Origin: Acidobacteriota bacterium
Lineage (GTDB): Bacteria; Acidobacteriota; Vicinamibacteria; Vicinamibacterales; 2-12-FULL-66-21
Assembly: GCA_003222675.1 (NCBI GenBank)
Contig: QHWT01000040.1
Coordinates: 1-64,000, forward strand
Length of the DNA: 64,000 nucleotides
Direction of reading: 5' to 3'
Position 1 is the stretch's first letter, and every line of letters starts with the position of its first letter. Below, piece by piece: positions 35,194-43,980 of this stretch. A model generated the notes under the pieces. That model searched no databases. It saw only the letters and a list, made by a program, of their open reading frames with translations, and was not told the origin of the DNA. Position numbers and translations under genes: made by a program.

Positions 35194-36908
35194 CGGCACG
35201 CGCGTTCTGGATGTGGCTGATCGCAATCGCGCTCGTGGCCATCGCCGTGCGCGCGATCTACCCGGCGGCGGATCCCCCGTGGCGCACCACCGTCGGCGTC
35301 GTGTGGCACGACGAAGGCGCCTGGGCCCACAACGCGCGCAACAAGGCGTTGTTCGGAACCTGGCGCGAGGACGAGTGGAACCCGATCTACATCGCGCCGG
35401 TGTACACCGGCCTCGAGTATCTGTCGTTCGCCGCATTCGGTGTGGGCGTCCGGCAGGCACGCCTCGTCAGCGAGCTGGCCGGCGTCGGATCGGTCCTGCT
35501 GCTCGCGCTGGGAGTGCGCCGGATTGGAGGTAATGTCGCCGGCGTGATCGCGGGTGGACTGCTCGCGACCAACTACGTGTACGTCATGTACGATCGCGCG
35601 GCCATCATGGAAGCATTGATGGTCGCGTTCATCGTTGCTTCGTGGTACTGCTCCGTTCGCGCGGCGGAGCGCCCGCGGTGGGGTGCGCTGGCCGGCGTGA
35701 CGGCTGTCCTCGCGTTCTTCACGAAGGCGGCCGCGGCGTTCTACATCGGCGCGCTCGGATCGGCGGCTGTGATGCAGGTTCTTCCGCTTGAAATTGTGCT
35801 TCCGCCTAAAGGCGGGAGCTCCCAGACAGTGGGGAGTGCAGACCAGCAGAGCGCGAGGAGAGCCGCGCTGTGGACGCTTGCGGGGCTTGCGATCGCATCC
35901 GGTGTGATCGCCGCGGTGTTCGTGCTTCCAAACTGGAGCGAGTACCGCTTCTACAATTGGCAGATCTCCGTGACGCGCAAGCCGTCGTACGACCTGAAAT
36001 CGATTGTCGACCGTGTGTCGTGGTTCCCGGTTCTGCACGACACGTTCACGAGGATGTGGTTCGTGGTTTCGGTTGGCGTGATCGGCGCGTGGGGCCTGCT
36101 CCTTCGGTGGCGCACGACGGGCATGGCCGAACGGCTGCTGGTGCTCTGGCTGGCGGTCGGCACGATCGAACTGCTCGTGCACGATGTGGGCAACGAACGC
36201 CGTCTCGTGTTTCTCATACCGGCGCTCGTCGGAGTCACGAGCCTCGTGCTCGGGCGCGGCGCCGGTCTGCTGCCTGACGAAGCGGCGCGCATTCCGCAAC
36301 GACGAGCCTGGCTCGCCGCCCCACTCATTCTTTACACGGCGTACGTGCTCGTCGGACCGATTGCTCGGCTTCCTTTTCTCTACGTCGTTAAAGACAGCGT
36401 GCGGTTGGCCGCGGCGCTCGCGCTGGCGCTGGGGACCGTCGTCGTTTCAACGTGGCCGCGGGCCATGCGACTGCTGAGCCGTGGCGGATGGCGCGTGCAG
36501 GCCGCCGCCGGACTGACGGCCGCAATCATGGCAGCCGACCTCGTCCAATTTCTCCAGTGGGCATCGATCCGCACGTATAAGAACTACGAAGCGTCGCGCG
36601 CGATCGGCCGTGCGCTGCCGGATGGCACGCTCGTCCACGGCAAGCTCGCCAACGGCCTCGCGCTCGAGAATCGGATCAAGCCCGTGTTCGTCGGCCACGG
36701 GTTCGGCAATTTCGAGGACCGGAAGCGACGCGACGATGTGCGATATATTTTGACGTATATCGAGCCGTCGCCTGGCTACGAGGGGTCGCAGATCGAAGAC
36801 ATCCTCGACGCGTATCCACACAGGCGCATCATCATGACCTTCGACGTCGCGGAAACCCCTTCGGGCCACGATCGCGCCGCACTGATCGACAAGCGTGCGC
36901 GCGATTGA
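35190..36908 (+). CDS. GT39-type membrane glycosyltransferase
   Basis: 572 residues, ATG overlapping the previous TGA. The first periplasmic loop has WHDEGAWAHNARNKALFGTW, the acidic pair expected of GT-C transferases, and about ten membrane helices follow. The C-terminal 130 residues are soluble (GRALPDGTLVHGKLANGLAL, GHGFGNFEDRKRRDDVRYIL) and probably periplasmic. A palindromic repeat (35798-35819) codes LPPKGGSSQ in a loop near residue 205. Donor and acceptor are unknown. Confidence 0.8.
   Translation: MTARAFWMWLIAIALVAIAVRAIYPAADPPWRTTVGVVWHDEGAWAHNARNKALFGTWREDEWNPIYIAPVYTGLEYLSFAAFGVGVRQARLVSELAGVGSVLLLALGVRRIGGNVAGVIAGGLLATNYVYVMYDRAAIMEALMVAFIVASWYCSVRAAERPRWGALAGVTAVLAFFTKAAAAFYIGALGSAAVMQVLPLEIVLPPKGGSSQTVGSADQQSARRAALWTLAGLAIASGVIAAVFVLPNWSEYRFYNWQISVTRKPSYDLKSIVDRVSWFPVLHDTFTRMWFVVSVGVIGAWGLLLRWRTTGMAERLLVLWLAVGTIELLVHDVGNERRLVFLIPALVGVTSLVLGRGAGLLPDEAARIPQRRAWLAAPLILYTAYVLVGPIARLPFLYVVKDSVRLAAALALALGTVVVSTWPRAMRLLSRGGWRVQAAAGLTAAIMAADLVQFLQWASIRTYKNYEASRAIGRALPDGTLVHGKLANGLALENRIKPVFVGHGFGNFEDRKRRDDVRYILTYIEPSPGYEGSQIEDILDAYPHRRIIMTFDVAETPSGHDRAALIDKRARD
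35798..35819. repeat. Palindromic repeat GCTTCCGCCTAAAGGCGGGAGC inside a GT39 gene
   Basis: A near-perfect 22-bp palindrome of the same family as 28924 and 50120, in the same reading frame as the 28924 copy so that both encode LPPKGGS. Confidence 0.8.
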
Positions 36909-37743
36909 CGAGCGCGCCATCCAGGCGCACGCCGATCAGCGTTTCCGTTCCGAGTACGACTACGCGCTCTTCGAGTACTACCGCAGCGCGAAGGTGATTG
37001 CGTTTCTCGAACGCGCAGGGGTGGCAATCCGGGGACGCGTGCTGGACGCGGGCTGCGGCGGCGGCGGGATGCCGCTGTCGCTCGCCGAGGAAGCACGTCA
37101 CGTCGTGGGCATCGATCCAATCAACCGGTTCGGCGACGCCGGGGTCCGCCTTGCGCGGGAGCGTGCCCTGCCCAACCTGCACTTTGCGCTCGCTGACGGC
37201 ATGGCGCTTCCCTTTGCGACCGGCGCGTTCGATCTCGTGCTCTCGCACGCGGTCATCGAGCACGTCGCGGACGCGCCGTTGTACCTGCGCGAGTGCGCGC
37301 GCGTGCTCGCGAAGAATGGCCGCGTGTATCTCTCCACGGCGCCCTACCTGTCGTTCGCGGGCGCGCATCTGCCGCGGCTGAAAGTTCCCGTGCCATTGCA
37401 CCTGATCTTCGGCCGGCGGGTCGCGTTCGCGACGTTCCAGTTCCTCGCGCGTCATGCCACATGGACGCTGAAGGAGCCTGCGAACGAGAACTCGTTCATC
37501 AAGCTGGCGCGGCGCGGCGATATCAAGGAAGACGACCTGCTCGAGAAAGTCCGTGTGGCGCGGCTGCGATCGCAGATCGCTGCCGCCGGCCTCCGCATCG
37601 TCCGCGAAGAATTGCACGTGACGGCGACGGTGCGCCGGCTGCCCGCGGCGCTCGCCCGTCGCGTGCGCGACAGCCGCGCGATCCAGGACCTCTTCATCAG
37701 CAACATGGAATACGTGCTGGCGCACAACGGAGCGGGAGCCTAG
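36895..37743 (+). CDS. Class I SAM-dependent methyltransferase
   Basis: 282 residues from GTG 36895, overlapping the GT39 gene by 14 bases. Motif I is RVLDAGCGGGGMPLSLAEEA, motif II HVVGIDPINRFGD, and the LVLSHAVIEHVADAPLYLREC region matches ubiquinone/sugar methyltransferases. The C-terminal basic region from about 180 may contact a lipid-linked substrate. Probably an O-methylation step in the glycan. Three bases separate it from the GNAT gene. Confidence 0.83.
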   Translation: MRAIDERAIQAHADQRFRSEYDYALFEYYRSAKVIAFLERAGVAIRGRVLDAGCGGGGMPLSLAEEARHVVGIDPINRFGDAGVRLARERALPNLHFALADGMALPFATGAFDLVLSHAVIEHVADAPLYLRECARVLAKNGRVYLSTAPYLSFAGAHLPRLKVPVPLHLIFGRRVAFATFQFLARHATWTLKEPANENSFIKLARRGDIKEDDLLEKVRVARLRSQIAAAGLRIVREELHVTATVRRLPAALARRVRDSRAIQDLFISNMEYVLAHNGAGA

Positions 37744-37746
37744 GGC

Positions 37747-38796
37747 GTGCCCCTGCCGGACGTCGATCGCTATCGTCCGGAAGATCGTCGCGCGGTCGAC
37801 GCGCTGTATCGCCGCGTCTTCGGCAACGACGCAGCCGACGCGAGCCGGCTTCGCTGGGAGTGGCAGTACCGCCGCAATCCGAACAATCCCGGCGGAGAGC
37901 CCGAGATCTGGATCGCGCGGGAGGGACGCGCCATCATCGGCCAGTATGCGACGATGCCCGTGCGCCTCGACGTGAAGGGACGCGAGGTGCGAGGATCGTG
38001 GGGCATGGACGTGATGGTCGCGCCGGAGCGGCAGCGCCGAGGCCTCGGCGAAGTTCTCTTCCGCACCTGGGATCGCAACGTCGGCGCGTCGCTCGGCCTC
38101 GGCCTGTCGGACGCCTCGTACCGCCTGTTCCAGAAGCTCGGCTGGCCAGACGTCGGTCCCGTGCCCTGCCTGGTCAAACCGCTGACGCGACGCGCGTTCC
38201 GCCACCCGCGCTGGCCGATGCCGATCAACCGGCTGATCTCGGCCGTCACGTGGCCGTTCGTGGTGATCATCGCGCGCGCGCGCCCGCTCCGGGCGGAAGT
38301 ACGAATGGTCCAGCGGTTCGACGACAGCTTCACGCGGCTCTGGGAGAAGCTCGCCGGCAAGTTCGACCTGGCCGTCCGACGCGACGCGGCGTACTTGAAC
38401 TGGAAATTCGTCGGCGCGCCGCACGTCCGCTACTCGCTCGCCGCGCTGCTGCGCGAAGGGCAGACCGCGGGCTACGCAGTTTACCGTCACCTGCACGAAC
38501 CTCGAGGCCGGGTCACGCTGCTCGTCGACTTTCTCGCCGATCCGGAAGACGAGGAAGGATTCGAGACGCTGCTGCGATGGGTTGACCGTGAGGCGCGCCA
38601 CGAGGACTCCGATAAGATCCGCGCGTTCGCGATGCATGCCGGCTTTCGGCACCTGATGCGGCGTTCGGGGTACTTCCAGGTCAAGTCGACGATGGAGTTC
38701 GTCGTCAAGGTGAATGGCGCCGATGTCGCCCCGGATTTCTACGAGCACACCGACGCGTGGCACGTGACGCTGGGGGATTCTGATCAAGATAGGTGA
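37747..38796 (+). CDS. GNAT-family N-acyltransferase
   Basis: 349 residues, GTG start. The N-terminal half contains the acetyl-CoA loop VAPERQRRGLGEVLF (Q/RxxGxG/A type) preceded by the RGSWGMDVMV strand. The remaining 200 residues form a second, degenerate GNAT-like half (RRDAAYLNWKFVG, HLMRRSGYFQVKS), as in double-GNAT proteins of polysaccharide clusters. It may acylate an amino sugar made by the DegT aminotransferase; that link is inferred from context. Confidence 0.75.
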   Translation: MPLPDVDRYRPEDRRAVDALYRRVFGNDAADASRLRWEWQYRRNPNNPGGEPEIWIAREGRAIIGQYATMPVRLDVKGREVRGSWGMDVMVAPERQRRGLGEVLFRTWDRNVGASLGLGLSDASYRLFQKLGWPDVGPVPCLVKPLTRRAFRHPRWPMPINRLISAVTWPFVVIIARARPLRAEVRMVQRFDDSFTRLWEKLAGKFDLAVRRDAAYLNWKFVGAPHVRYSLAALLREGQTAGYAVYRHLHEPRGRVTLLVDFLADPEDEEGFETLLRWVDREARHEDSDKIRAFAMHAGFRHLMRRSGYFQVKSTMEFVVKVNGADVAPDFYEHTDAWHVTLGDSDQDR

Positions 38797-38799
38797 GGT

Positions 38800-38950
38800 T
38801 GAGGGAGGACGGAGGACGGAAAATACAGAATGCAGATCTCCGACGACCGACAGCCGGCCTCTGACAGCCGTCAACCGTCCTCCGACTCCTCCGACAACCG
38901 ACGTCCGGGAACCGACCGGCAACCGCCCTCCGGCAATCGTCCTCCGACAA
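38800..38950. repeat. Degenerate tandem tract CTCCGACAACCGAC / GGAGGACGGAGGACGG
   Basis: The gap between the GNAT and deacetylase genes is filled with repeats around CTCCGACAACCGACG and, at its left end, GGAGGACGG units. It is non-coding; no promoter is evident. Confidence 0.65.
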
Positions 38951-38954
38951 CGAC

Positions 38955-39971
38955 ATGCATTTACTCGTAGGCATCGATACAGAAGGCGACAACCAGTGGG
39001 ACGCGGCCGCGCGCGCCAACCAGCGGTTCGAGAACATCTACGCGCTGCCGCGGCTGCATGCGCTGTTCGCGCGGCACGGTCTCAGGCCGACCTACGTGAT
39101 CACGTATCCCGTAGCGGTCGATCCGCGGTCGGTAGACGTGTTACGCCGGCTGAAAGCGAGCGGCGACTGCGAGATCGGCGCGCATCATCACGCCTGGGAG
39201 ACGCCACCCTGCACCGCCGAGGACGTGAAGCGGCATCCATACGCGTCCAACCTGTCGCTCGCGCAATTCGAGCAGCAGCTCGCGGCACTGACCGACGCGA
39301 TAGGCGCCGCCGTTGGCGAACGTCCCGTCTCGTATCGATCGGGCCGGTTCGGGTTCTCCGCCGCACACGTCGCCTCGCTCGAGCGGCTCGGGTACCAGAT
39401 CGAATCGAGCGTTGCCCCGCTGTTCTATGAGGCGCACAAGAACGGGCCGGACTTCGTCGAGGCCCCGCTCCGGCCCTACTTCCTCGCGTACGACAACGCG
39501 ACGTCACCGGGTACGAGCCAGCTGCTCGAGGTGCCGCTGTCGGCTGCGTTGAACCGCCGGCTGCCGCGCCGCCTGCAGTTCCTTTATGCACGCGCGCCGC
39601 GCAACTACATGACGAAACGCGTGCTCCGAAAGCTCGGCATCGCGTACGTGCGGTGGCTGCGTCCGTCGTACTCGTCGCTCGACGACATGATCGCGCTCGC
39701 GACCGAGCTCGCGCGCGCAGGTGAGCCGGTCCTCAACCTCCTCTTCCATTCGAGCGAGGCCATCGTCGGCGGGAGCCCCTACAACAGGACCGCTTCGGAA
39801 CTGGCGGCATTTTGTAATCGGTTGGAGCAGTTCTTCGCATTCGCGACCGGTCCGCTGAACGCCCGACCCGCGACATTCGCCGAATTCCGCCGCGCGTATC
39901 TGACGCCCCATGGCTCACGGCTTCTGAACGGCGGCCCTGAAGGTCCGCCCTACAGCGCACTGCACCCGTAG
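38955..39971 (+). CDS. Polysaccharide deacetylase-like (NodB-fold) protein
   Basis: 338 residues. The catalytic-site features of the carbohydrate esterase 4 fold are partly visible: GIDTEGDNQW at the N-terminus (first aspartates), CEIGAHHHAWE (metal-binding His pair) and SYRSGRFGFS. No signal peptide is seen, so it probably acts in the cytoplasm on a nucleotide or lipid-linked sugar. The last 14 residues (GGPEGPPYSALHP) are coded by a dispersed repeat whose core palindrome lies just after the stop codon, so the original C-terminus has probably been replaced. Confidence 0.75.
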   Translation: MHLLVGIDTEGDNQWDAAARANQRFENIYALPRLHALFARHGLRPTYVITYPVAVDPRSVDVLRRLKASGDCEIGAHHHAWETPPCTAEDVKRHPYASNLSLAQFEQQLAALTDAIGAAVGERPVSYRSGRFGFSAAHVASLERLGYQIESSVAPLFYEAHKNGPDFVEAPLRPYFLAYDNATSPGTSQLLEVPLSAALNRRLPRRLQFLYARAPRNYMTKRVLRKLGIAYVRWLRPSYSSLDDMIALATELARAGEPVLNLLFHSSEAIVGGSPYNRTASELAAFCNRLEQFFAFATGPLNARPATFAEFRRAYLTPHGSRLLNGGPEGPPYSALHP

Positions 39972-39991
39972 GCCGGGTCTTTAGACCCGGC
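39925..39991. repeat. Composite dispersed repeat with GCCGGGTCTTTAGACCCGGC palindrome
   Basis: The perfect palindrome (39972-39991) is preceded by AACGGCGGCCCTGAAGGTCC and GCACTGCACCCG. The same order occurs, inverted, at 62371-62437. Shorter copies are at 47500 and 63902. Confidence 0.85.
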
Positions 39992-40035
39992 ACCACGAGC
40001 CACCATGAGCCCTGACTCCTGAGCCCTAAGCCGCT

Positions 40036-41187
40036 TTGATGCGTATCGTCCACATCACCCCTCACCTTCCTCCCGACCAGGCGGCGAACGCGTTGCTGCC
40101 GTACCACCTCGGCGAATGGGCGGTCGCGCGGGGCGACAGCGTGCACTACATCGCGCATCCACCGGCAGCAGCACGACCGATGTCTCTGCCGGGGCCGGTG
40201 AAGTGGATCCCCAGAAGGCGCAGCGATTGGCTCCAGCGATGGCTGCGTCTCGGTTCCATCGCGAACGCGAGGCGCATTCTACGTGAGGCGCGTCCCGTCA
40301 TTGACCGGGCTGATATCGTTCACGTGCATAGCAACGGCTTGCTTTCGGAGCTGGGCGCGGCTCTCGCCGTCAGGCACCGCAAGCCCTTCGTGATCACGCT
40401 GTACGGGACGGAGATCTGGCACTACAGGCCAAAGCGATTCGGGCCTGACCTCTTCACGCGGGCGTATCGCGCGGCAGGCGCGGTGACGTTCTACAGCGAT
40501 CGTCTCCTGCTGCGCGCGCGCGAGCTCGGCCTCGGGCGGCCGCAGTGCCACGTGATCTACCCATCGGTCGCGCCCGCGTTCGCGTTTCACGACGAACGAT
40601 CGCAGCTGAACGAACGACAGGCACTGGGACTGCCGCACCGGCACCTGCTCGTGAATGTGAAGCGGCTGCATCCGCTCGCCGGCCAACGGTTCCTCATCGA
40701 GGCGATGGGTGACGTGGTGCGCGAGCATCCGGACATCCGCCTCGTGATCTGCGGCACGGGCGCACTCCTTGCCGAGCTCCAGAGTGTGGCACGATCGGCA
40801 GGCGTGGAGCGGCACATCACGTTTGCCGGACTCGTGGACAACACGACGGTCGCGCGGTACACCGCTGCCGCCGATCTGTTCGTGCTGCCATCGTTGCTCG
40901 AGGCGCTGCCCACGGTCGCCGTCGAAGCGCTCGCGTGTGGCACGCCTGTGCTCTCGTCCGACAACCCCGGCGGACTGGAGCTGAACGATGTGTTCGGAGC
41001 GGACGTGGAGATCGTACCGCGGGAAGACTGGCAGGCGCTCGCGAATGCGATACGCGCGCGGCTCCGGCAGAAACGCCGGACGCTGCCGTCGACGCGTGCG
41101 ATCGTCGAGGCGCGGTTTCGCGCCGACGCGGTCGCCGCCCAGTATTGGGAGGTCTACGCGCGCGCGGCTGCGGGAGAGCCGGAGTGA
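40036..41187 (+). CDS. Family 4 glycosyltransferase
   Basis: 383 residues of GT-B type: HITPHLPPDQAANALLPYHL at the acceptor loop, VHVHSNGLLSELGAAL, ITLYGTEIWHYRPKR, VNVKRLHPLAGQRFLIEAM, GTGALLAELQSVARS, and the donor site LPSLLEALPTVAVEALACG with its acidic pair. Probably a cytoplasmic transferase of the repeat unit. It overlaps the following membrane protein gene by four bases (GTGA). Confidence 0.85.
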   Translation: MMRIVHITPHLPPDQAANALLPYHLGEWAVARGDSVHYIAHPPAAARPMSLPGPVKWIPRRRSDWLQRWLRLGSIANARRILREARPVIDRADIVHVHSNGLLSELGAALAVRHRKPFVITLYGTEIWHYRPKRFGPDLFTRAYRAAGAVTFYSDRLLLRARELGLGRPQCHVIYPSVAPAFAFHDERSQLNERQALGLPHRHLLVNVKRLHPLAGQRFLIEAMGDVVREHPDIRLVICGTGALLAELQSVARSAGVERHITFAGLVDNTTVARYTAAADLFVLPSLLEALPTVAVEALACGTPVLSSDNPGGLELNDVFGADVEIVPREDWQALANAIRARLRQKRRTLPSTRAIVEARFRADAVAAQYWEVYARAAAGEPE

Positions 41188-43073
41188 TTCGCGCGCTGGG
41201 ACGCGCCGGCGCCGCGGGCACGTTGAGCGCGCTCCTCGCAGCGGCCTGGCTCGCCGTGTGGTACGCGTGGCATGCTGCGCTCACAATCGATTTGAATACA
41301 GATCCGCCGAGTCTCGTCTCCGGGATCTATCCTGCGGAGCACAACGACGAGGCACGTCTGACCTTCGCCTGGACGAAGCAGGACGTGATGATCCACCTGC
41401 CGGGAGTCGACCGGCGCGTGGAGTGGACGTTGAGCCTGCGTGTGCGCGGCGCACGGGCCGTCGCGGCAGAAAACCCGCGACTCGACGTGTTCGCCGATGG
41501 CGCTCCCGTCGGCGGGCGGCAGCTCAGGGCGGAGTTCGACGACATCGCGATTGCAATCCCCGCGCGTCCGGAACGGCGCCGCGGTCTCGTGATTGCCCTG
41601 CACAGTTCGAGAACGTTCGTGCCCGGACCCTCCGATCCGCGGCCGCTCGGCGTGATGCTCGATCGGATTACGCTCGCACCTTCGGGCGCCGTGCTCGCGC
41701 CGCGCGGCGCTATCGCGGGCGCCGCGATTTCTGCGGGAGCGATGGCGGCCGCCATCGCGCTGCTCGGCGTGACGGCTGGATCCGCGGTCATTGCGGCTGT
41801 GCTGGTCAGCGCGGGCGATGCCGCGGTGATTGCGCGCGGGTTCGGCCCGTTTACGGATTTCCCCCGCCTCGCCATCATCCTGGGCTGCGCGATTGGCTTC
41901 GCGCTCGTGCTGATTGCCTGGGCCACCGAGCGCCTGCACGGCCAGCCGCTCCGCAATACGGCGCGGTTCGCCGCGGGGTTTTCCGCCTGCGCCCTCTTCC
42001 TCAAGCTGCTCGTGCTGCTGCATCCGGACATGCCGGTCGGAGACACGCTGTTCCAGGCCCACCGCTTTCAGGCTGTCCTTCGCGGCAACCTGTTCTTCAC
42101 GTCGATCGCGCCCGGAGGCTATTCGTTTCCGTACTCGCCAGGGCTCTACATCTTCGCGGCGCCGTTCGCCCGATTCGTGCACTGGGGTTCAGCCCACCTG
42201 ACGCTCCTGCGCGTGATCGTCTGCAGCGCTGATGCAGTCGCCGCGGTGCTGTTGTATCGAGCCGTGATCCACGCGTGGGGCGATCGACTCACAGCCGCGA
42301 TTGCCGTCGCGCTCTACCAGCTCCTCCCGATCGGTTTCGCGGTGATCGCCACCGGGAATCTCACGAACGCGTTCGCGCAGTCGCTGGCCGTCGCCGCGTT
42401 CGTGGTCATGAGCTCTGCCGCGCTGCGCGTCGAGCGCCCATTGGCGCTCGTCCTGCTCGTCGTGCTGCTCGCGGCGGCATATCTGTCGCACACGAGCACG
42501 CTGGCGATCCTGTTCGTCGCGACGATCTGTATCGCGGCCTTCTTTCGTCTGCGTGGCGGCCCTGCGCTTCGATCGCCTTCTGCCGCGGTGCTCGCCGCAA
42601 CCGCCATTGCATCGGTGCTCGCGATCGTCTTGTACTACGGACATTTCATGGCGACATATCGCTCGGAGTTCAACCGGCTGTCCGGGGAAGCGGCGTCCGC
42701 CGCGGTGGACGCCGGCGGGCGCACGATTGGCGATCGATTGCGCATTGTTCCGTTCTACGTGAAAAATTATTTCGGCGTATCGGCGATTCTGTTGTCCGCG
42801 CTCGGCTGCTCGTGGATGCGGACGCTTCGCGATCGGCTCGCGCTGACGATCTGGGGATGGGGACTGTCGTGCGCGGTGTTCATGGCAATCGGCATTCTCA
42901 CGCCGATGGATGTGCGGTATTACCTTGCTGTCGTTCCCGCGATCGCGCTGACGGCGGCCTACGGCGCGTCGCACGCGTGGCAACTGAGCGCGGCGTGGCG
43001 TGGCGCCGCCGTCCTCCTGTTGGCCGGCGCGATCGCCGCCGGGATCAACCGCTGGTGGAGCGCGTTAGGATAA
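41184..43073 (+). CDS. Polytopic membrane protein, GT-C-like, with N-terminal beta-sandwich module
   Basis: 629 residues from GTG 41184. One N-terminal helix (about 8-28) exports a soluble domain (about 35-165) that ends TFVPGPSDPRPLGVMLDRIT, closely like the C-terminal module of the protein at 17660. About twelve membrane helices follow. The loop with HPDMPVGDTLFQAHRFQAVL has the acidic residue expected of a GT-C enzyme, so an extracytoplasmic glycosyltransferase or polymerase role is plausible but unproven. It is the last gene of the glycan cluster. Confidence 0.6.
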   Translation: MIRALGRAGAAGTLSALLAAAWLAVWYAWHAALTIDLNTDPPSLVSGIYPAEHNDEARLTFAWTKQDVMIHLPGVDRRVEWTLSLRVRGARAVAAENPRLDVFADGAPVGGRQLRAEFDDIAIAIPARPERRRGLVIALHSSRTFVPGPSDPRPLGVMLDRITLAPSGAVLAPRGAIAGAAISAGAMAAAIALLGVTAGSAVIAAVLVSAGDAAVIARGFGPFTDFPRLAIILGCAIGFALVLIAWATERLHGQPLRNTARFAAGFSACALFLKLLVLLHPDMPVGDTLFQAHRFQAVLRGNLFFTSIAPGGYSFPYSPGLYIFAAPFARFVHWGSAHLTLLRVIVCSADAVAAVLLYRAVIHAWGDRLTAAIAVALYQLLPIGFAVIATGNLTNAFAQSLAVAAFVVMSSAALRVERPLALVLLVVLLAAAYLSHTSTLAILFVATICIAAFFRLRGGPALRSPSAAVLAATAIASVLAIVLYYGHFMATYRSEFNRLSGEAASAAVDAGGRTIGDRLRIVPFYVKNYFGVSAILLSALGCSWMRTLRDRLALTIWGWGLSCAVFMAIGILTPMDVRYYLAVVPAIALTAAYGASHAWQLSAAWRGAAVLLLAGAIAAGINRWWSALG

Positions 43074-43077
43074 GGGC

Positions 43078-43533
43078 ATGACACTGTACGATCGCATCAC
43101 CCACGACATCGCCGCGGCGATGAAGGCCCGTGAGCAGGGCCGTCTGTCGGCCCTGCGTATGGCCAAGGCCGCTTTGATGAACGCGAGCGTGTCGAAAGGT
43201 CGGGATCTCGAGGAGGCGGAGGCGCAGCAGGTCCTCGCGGGACTGATCAAGCAGCGACGGGACTCGATCGAACAATTTCGTGCGGCAGGACGGAACGATC
43301 TGGCTGACCGCGAGACAGCCGAGATCGGCGTCCTCGAGCGCTATGCGCCGCCGGCCGCCAGCGCGGACGATATCGCCGGCGCCCTGGATGCGGCAATCGT
43401 GGAAACCGGCGCCAGCACTCCGAAAGACATGGGTCGCGTGATGAAAGCGGTGATGAACGCCCTGAGCGGGAAGACGGTGGATGGAAAGGCGGTGAACGAG
43501 CTCGTCAGGAAAAAACTTTCGGGCGGGACGTGA
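43078..43533 (+). CDS. yqeY: GatB/YqeY domain protein
   Basis: 151 residues related to the tRNA-binding tail domain of GatB. Seen: LYDRITHDIAAAMKARE, LSALRMAKAALMNASVSKG, QRRDSIEQFRAAGRNDLAD, ETAEIGVLERYAPP and MGRVMKAVMNALSGKTVDGK. Free-standing YqeY is widespread; its function is unclear, possibly a tRNA or amidotransferase accessory. It follows the membrane protein by four bases and ends before a structured spacer with a terminator. Confidence 0.93.
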   Translation: MTLYDRITHDIAAAMKAREQGRLSALRMAKAALMNASVSKGRDLEEAEAQQVLAGLIKQRRDSIEQFRAAGRNDLADRETAEIGVLERYAPPAASADDIAGALDAAIVETGASTPKDMGRVMKAVMNALSGKTVDGKAVNELVRKKLSGGT

Positions 43534-43767
43534 CTGACATGGGGCTCCGCCCCAAACCCCGGCTCGGTCGCTCGCGGACCCCTCCGTCCCGCTCCGCTCC
43601 CTCGCAGGCGCGCCGTGCGCGCCTAGCCTGTTATGCGGCTCGCTCGGTGCGAGGACACAATTCTCGTTGTGAGCCGCATAACGGGCTAGCCCGGCAAACT
43701 TTTTTGCCGGGTCGCCGTCTAATCTTTCGAAAGGCAACGCACAAGCCTCTCATCCATCCTCCATGGG
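43534..43767. repeat. Structured 3' spacer: GGGGCTCCGCCCC repeat, long inverted repeat and strong hairpin
   Basis: First part of the only gene-free stretch over 300 bases (43534-43980). It begins with GGGGCTCCGCCCC. A 21-base inverted repeat follows (43621-43641 with 43671-43691, 19 of 21 paired) enclosing a smaller CGAG...CTCG stem. Next is the hairpin CCCGGCAAACTTTTTTGCCGGG (43690-43711). I see no open reading frame of merit in it. It may be a mobile palindromic repeat or a transcribed structured RNA. Confidence 0.7.
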
Positions 43768-43798
43768 AGCCCCCGCCGAAAGACGGGGGTTCTTTTTT
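43768..43798 (+). terminator. Rho-independent terminator after yqeY
   Basis: CCCCCG (43770-43775), loop CCGAAAGA, CGGGGG (43784-43789), then TTCTTTTTT. It probably ends the long plus-strand transcript. Confidence 0.85.
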
Positions 43799-43834
43799 GT
43801 ACTCCTTTCCTTCGGCAGTGCTGAAAACCCTCAA

Positions 43835-43900
43835 TGTCAAATGCCGAATGCCGTCGGAGTGGGCATTTGGCAGGTGGCATTCAGCATTGACAGGCTACAG
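43835..43900. repeat. Inverted AATGCC/GGCATT repeat upstream of murJ
   Basis: AATGTCAAATGCCGAATGCC faces GGCATTTGGCAGGTGGCATT-CAGCATTGAC, giving an imperfect inverted repeat of the dispersed type. A TACGCT at 43964-43969, 11 bases before the murJ ATG, is a possible -10. Confidence 0.6.
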
Positions 43901-43980
43901 CCGAGTGTCCGCAGTGGTCGAATGCGAACGCTCTGCGATTCCGGACAGATCGGACCCGTGTGCTACGCTCGCACCAGCGC

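Noticed and set aside
43621-43691. Integron attC-like site
   Set aside because: Arms pair almost perfectly but the core is GTTATGC, not GTTRRRY, and there is no integrase or cassette array.
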